From Burkholderia sp. lig30 (GTDB lineage: Bacteria > Pseudomonadota > Gammaproteobacteria > Burkholderiales > Burkholderiaceae): a stretch of DNA of 64,000 bases. The stretch spans positions 1 to 64,000 of the forward strand of contig NZ_JGVW01000072.1 of NCBI RefSeq assembly GCF_000687455.2, read 5' to 3'. Shown one piece after another: positions 61,875-64,000 of the stretch; position 1 is the first letter of the stretch; every line of letters starts with the position of its first letter. Below the pieces are notes generated by a model. That model made no database searches. It saw only the letters and a program-made list of their open reading frames with translations, and was not told where the DNA came from. The position numbers and the translations under genes were made by a program.

Positions 61875-63257
61875 TCAATCCGTCTTCATCCGCTGCAGCT
61901 TGTTGTACAGCGTCTTCGGGCTGATGCCGAGCAGCGTCGCGGCGCGGTGGCGCGTGCCGCCGACCGCGTCGAGCGTCGCGCGGATCAGCAGATCCTCGAC
62001 GTCCGCAAGCGGCGTGCCGACCTTGATCTGCACGCTGCTGCCGTTCAGCGCGGCACCCGCCGCAATGCCGGCTTCGTCCCCGCGCAGCGTCTCGACGAAG
62101 TCGCCGGACGCGTCGTAGGCGGCGCGCACCCGCTCCTGCAATTCCCGCACGTTGCCAGGCCATTCGTATGCGAGGCATTCGCGCACGAAGCCGGGTGCCG
62201 CGCGCTTGTCGGTCGTGCCGCGGCCGGTCGCGCGTGCGGCGCGGTTCAGCGCGTCGATCAGTGCGTCGGCGATGTGCAGCGCGTCGTCGTCGCGTTCGCG
62301 CAGCGGCGGCAGCGCGATCGACGCCGCGCCGAGACGCAGCCACAGATCTTCCCGCAGCGTGCCGTGCGCGACCGCCTCGCGCGCGGGGCGCCGCGTCGTG
62401 GCGATCAGCCGGAAATCGACCGGAATCGGGGTGGTGCCGCCGACGCGCATGAAGCTCTGCAAATCGAGCGCATGCAGCAGCGCTTCCTGCAACACGAGCG
62501 GCAGTGCGGCGATCTCGTCGAGGAACAGCGTGCCGCCGCCCGCCTGCTCGAACAGGCCCGGCTCGCGCCGCTCGGCGCCGTCGAACGCGCCGCGCTCGTG
62601 GCCGAACAGCACGCTGCCGAGCGCGGCACCGTGGCGCTCCGCGTGTGCGAGCGAGCGGCAGTCGAACGCGACGAATGGCCCCTTGCTGCGCCGGCTCAGA
62701 TCGTGCAGCGTGCGCGCGGCGATCTCCTTGCCGGTGCCGGCCTCGCCGGTCAACAGCACGGTCTCCTCGGTGCGCGCGTTCTGCTCGATCAGGTCGTAGA
62801 CCTGCTGCATCGCGTCGCTGCGGCCGACCATCGCGCCGAAGCGGCCGAGGCTGCGCAGCGACGCGCGCAGCGACTGGACCTCGTCGATCAGTTCGGACGG
62901 GCGCGGAATGCGCGCGAGCAGGCTGCGCAGGCGCGGGATGTTGATCGGCTTGACCAGGTAATCCCAGATGCCGTGGCGCAGGCCCTCGATCGCGCTTTCC
63001 ACCGTCGCATTGCCCGTCAGTGCGATGACCGGCAGCGAGCCGTCCTGCTGCGGCGGCAGGTGCTGCAGCAGGTCGAAGCCGCTGCCGTCCGGCAGGTTCA
63101 GGTCGACGAGCGCGACGTCCGGAATCGAGCGGCCGAGCGCGGCGCGCGCTTCGGCGAGCGACGTCGCCGTATCGACCGAGAAGCCGTCCGCGGCGAGCAG
63201 CGCGGCGAGGCCGGACAGGCTATCGGGATCGTCTTCGACAATCAGGGCATGTGGCAT
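61875..63257 (-). CDS. NtrC-type response regulator with atypical GAFDGA loop
   Basis: 460 residues, start at 63257 (MPHALIVEDD). The receiver domain has Asp52 in VALVDLNLPDG and Lys103. The AAA+ domain has Walker A GEAGTGKE (171-178), Walker B GGGTLFLDEI and the arginine-finger segment LREDLWLRLGA. A Fis-type helix-turn-helix ends the protein (GGTRHRAATLLGISPKTLYNKL). The sigma-54 contact loop, normally GAFTGA, is GAFDGA (223-228), and the sensor-side strand nearby is also divergent. It therefore may not activate sigma-54 promoters in the usual way. No sensor kinase is adjacent. Confidence 0.92.
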   Translation of the reverse strand: MPHALIVEDDPDSLSGLAALLAADGFSVDTATSLAEARAALGRSIPDVALVDLNLPDGSGFDLLQHLPPQQDGSLPVIALTGNATVESAIEGLRHGIWDYLVKPINIPRLRSLLARIPRPSELIDEVQSLRASLRSLGRFGAMVGRSDAMQQVYDLIEQNARTEETVLLTGEAGTGKEIAARTLHDLSRRSKGPFVAFDCRSLAHAERHGAALGSVLFGHERGAFDGAERREPGLFEQAGGGTLFLDEIAALPLVLQEALLHALDLQSFMRVGGTTPIPVDFRLIATTRRPAREAVAHGTLREDLWLRLGAASIALPPLRERDDDALHIADALIDALNRAARATGRGTTDKRAAPGFVRECLAYEWPGNVRELQERVRAAYDASGDFVETLRGDEAGIAAGAALNGSSVQIKVGTPLADVEDLLIRATLDAVGGTRHRAATLLGISPKTLYNKLQRMKTD

Positions 63258-63486
63258 GGTGGACGCGTGTCTGCGAGGCGGCGGGACTTCGGCCCAAAGT
63301 CTGCCGCCCAATATTGAGATTAATGACGGATTTTATGCTCCGCCGAACGCATGACGCACGTTATTTCTCTGACGTTATAAAAGAGTTACCAAAGATACAA
63401 ATTGAATGATTTCATCGGCGAAGCGTGGCTCGCCGGTTCACTGCGTTGCCGCCCGGCCTTGTGCGCGTTTTTTGCGCACATAAACA

Positions 63487-63510
63487 AAAAGCGCCCCGAA
63501 GGGCGCTTTT
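63487..63510. terminator. efp intrinsic terminator
   Basis: AAAAGCGCCC/GGGCGCTTTT, 10-bp palindrome with a CGAA loop and T-tails on both strands, about 25 bases after the efp stop. Confidence 0.8.
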
Positions 63511-63534
63511 GTCTGGCACGAAATGCGTCCGCGA

Positions 63535-64000
63535 TTATGCGCGGCTGCGATATTCGTTCGTGCGCGTGTCGATTTCGATCTTGTCGCCGGTGCTGCAGAA
63601 CAGCGGCACCTGCAGTTCGAAACCGGTCGCGAGCTTGGCGTTCTTCAGCACCTTGCCCGACGACGTGTCGCCCTTGACGGCCGGCTCCGTGTAGGTGATT
63701 TCGCGCACCAGGATCGTCGGCAGTTCGACCGAGATCGCCTTCTCGTTGTAGAACACGACTTCGCACGTCATGCCGTCTTCGAGGTAGTTGAGCGCGTCGC
63801 CCATCATTTCCGCTTCGACTTCGAACTGGTTGTAGTCGGCGTCCATGAACACGTACATCGGATCCGCGAAGTACGAGTAGGTCACTTCCTTGCGGTCGAG
63901 CACGACGACGTCGAACTTGTCGTCTGCCTTGTAGACTGATTCCTGGCCCGAGTTGGTCAGCAGGTTCTTCAGCTTCATCTTGACGACGGCGGCGTTGCGG
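63535..64000 (-). CDS. efp: Elongation factor P (partial, N-terminus outside window)
   Basis: 155 codons in frame up to the window edge, the C-terminal part of a protein normally ~185 residues. [16 protein letters not shown], then the OB domains with [20 protein letters not shown] and [20 protein letters not shown], ending [11 protein letters not shown] relieves ribosome stalling at polyproline. The modified N-terminal loop residue lies beyond the edge. The visible ATG at 63978 is internal, not the start. Confidence 0.97.
   Translation of the reverse strand, partial: RNAAVVKMKLKNLLTNSGQESVYKADDKFDVVVLDRKEVTYSYFADPMYVFMDADYNQFEVEAEMMGDALNYLEDGMTCEVVFYNEKAISVELPTILVREITYTEPAVKGDTSSGKVLKNAKLATGFELQVPLFCSTGDKIEIDTRTNEYRSRA

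Noticed and set aside
1-64000. CRISPR arrays, insertion sequences, prophage modules.
   Set aside because: No regularly spaced repeats, transposase frames or phage structural genes were found in the window; the only tandem array is the three-unit repeat at 9454-9498.

Overview
The window is GC-rich proteobacterial chromosome that I assign to a Burkholderia, probably of the B. cepacia complex. The assignment rests on protein sequence: the thymidylate synthase C-terminus, the rne/rluC and yceF-yceD-rpmF-plsX-fab clusters, and the rpoE-rseA-mucB-mucD-lepA-lepB-rnc-era-recO-pdxJ-acpS order are all as I know them in that group. No database was searched.

Layout. Positions 1 to about 10537 look like the right-hand end of an accessory (island-like) region. 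They are sparser in genes and visibly less GC-rich than the rest, and hold signalling and granule-type genes: the membrane half of an RpfC-type sensor running off the left edge, an EAL-CBS-GGDEF protein, a DUF3562 protein, a phasin-like protein, a CHAD protein, a small paired-cysteine protein, a PASx3-GGDEF-EAL protein, and two controller-type Xre regulators. A tandem array of three 15-bp repeats lies between the divergent PAS-GGDEF-EAL and first xre genes. The region ends abruptly inside thyA: only the last ~131 codons of thymidylate synthase remain, without the catalytic cysteine. It also holds a candidate small RNA (about 1020-1131) and a cloverleaf-like three-way junction (10359-10430).

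From 10934 on, the window is ordinary core chromosome. 11034-23183 holds a FecR/DUF6600 proline-rich secreted protein, a thioesterase, fumC, a MATE exporter, an S4 protein, an AraC-azlC-azlD exporter unit, creA, two tRNA-Asn genes and fdxA. 23430-29385 holds pncB, an orphan lutC-like gene, an NhaD-type antiporter, a D-2-hydroxyacid dehydrogenase and rmuC. 29480-33412 is a minus-strand molybdenum-cofactor group (moaA-mobA-moeA) with a small membrane protein and a GNAT acetyltransferase. 33594-41920 has rne divergent from rluC-HAD-Rieske-sppA, then a convergent tetrapyrrole-methylase-family gene and maf.

42108-48807 is the classical yceD-rpmF-plsX-fabH-fabD-fabG-acpP-fabF cluster, coupling ribosomal protein L32 to membrane lipid synthesis. 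48819-60784 continues through a YgfX-like gene into the envelope-stress sigma-E operon (rpoE-rseA-mucB-mucD-glutaredoxin), then lepA-lepB-rnc-era-recO-pdxJ-acpS. The right end has nagZ, a minus-strand NtrC-type regulator with an atypical GAFDGA loop, and efp running off the window.

The least ordinary signals are the c-di-GMP/sensor/granule island ending in a decapitated thyA, the repeat array beside the xre gene, the fabF TTG start overlapping a six-codon leader ORF, the hairpins just before lepA, and the GAFDGA regulator.
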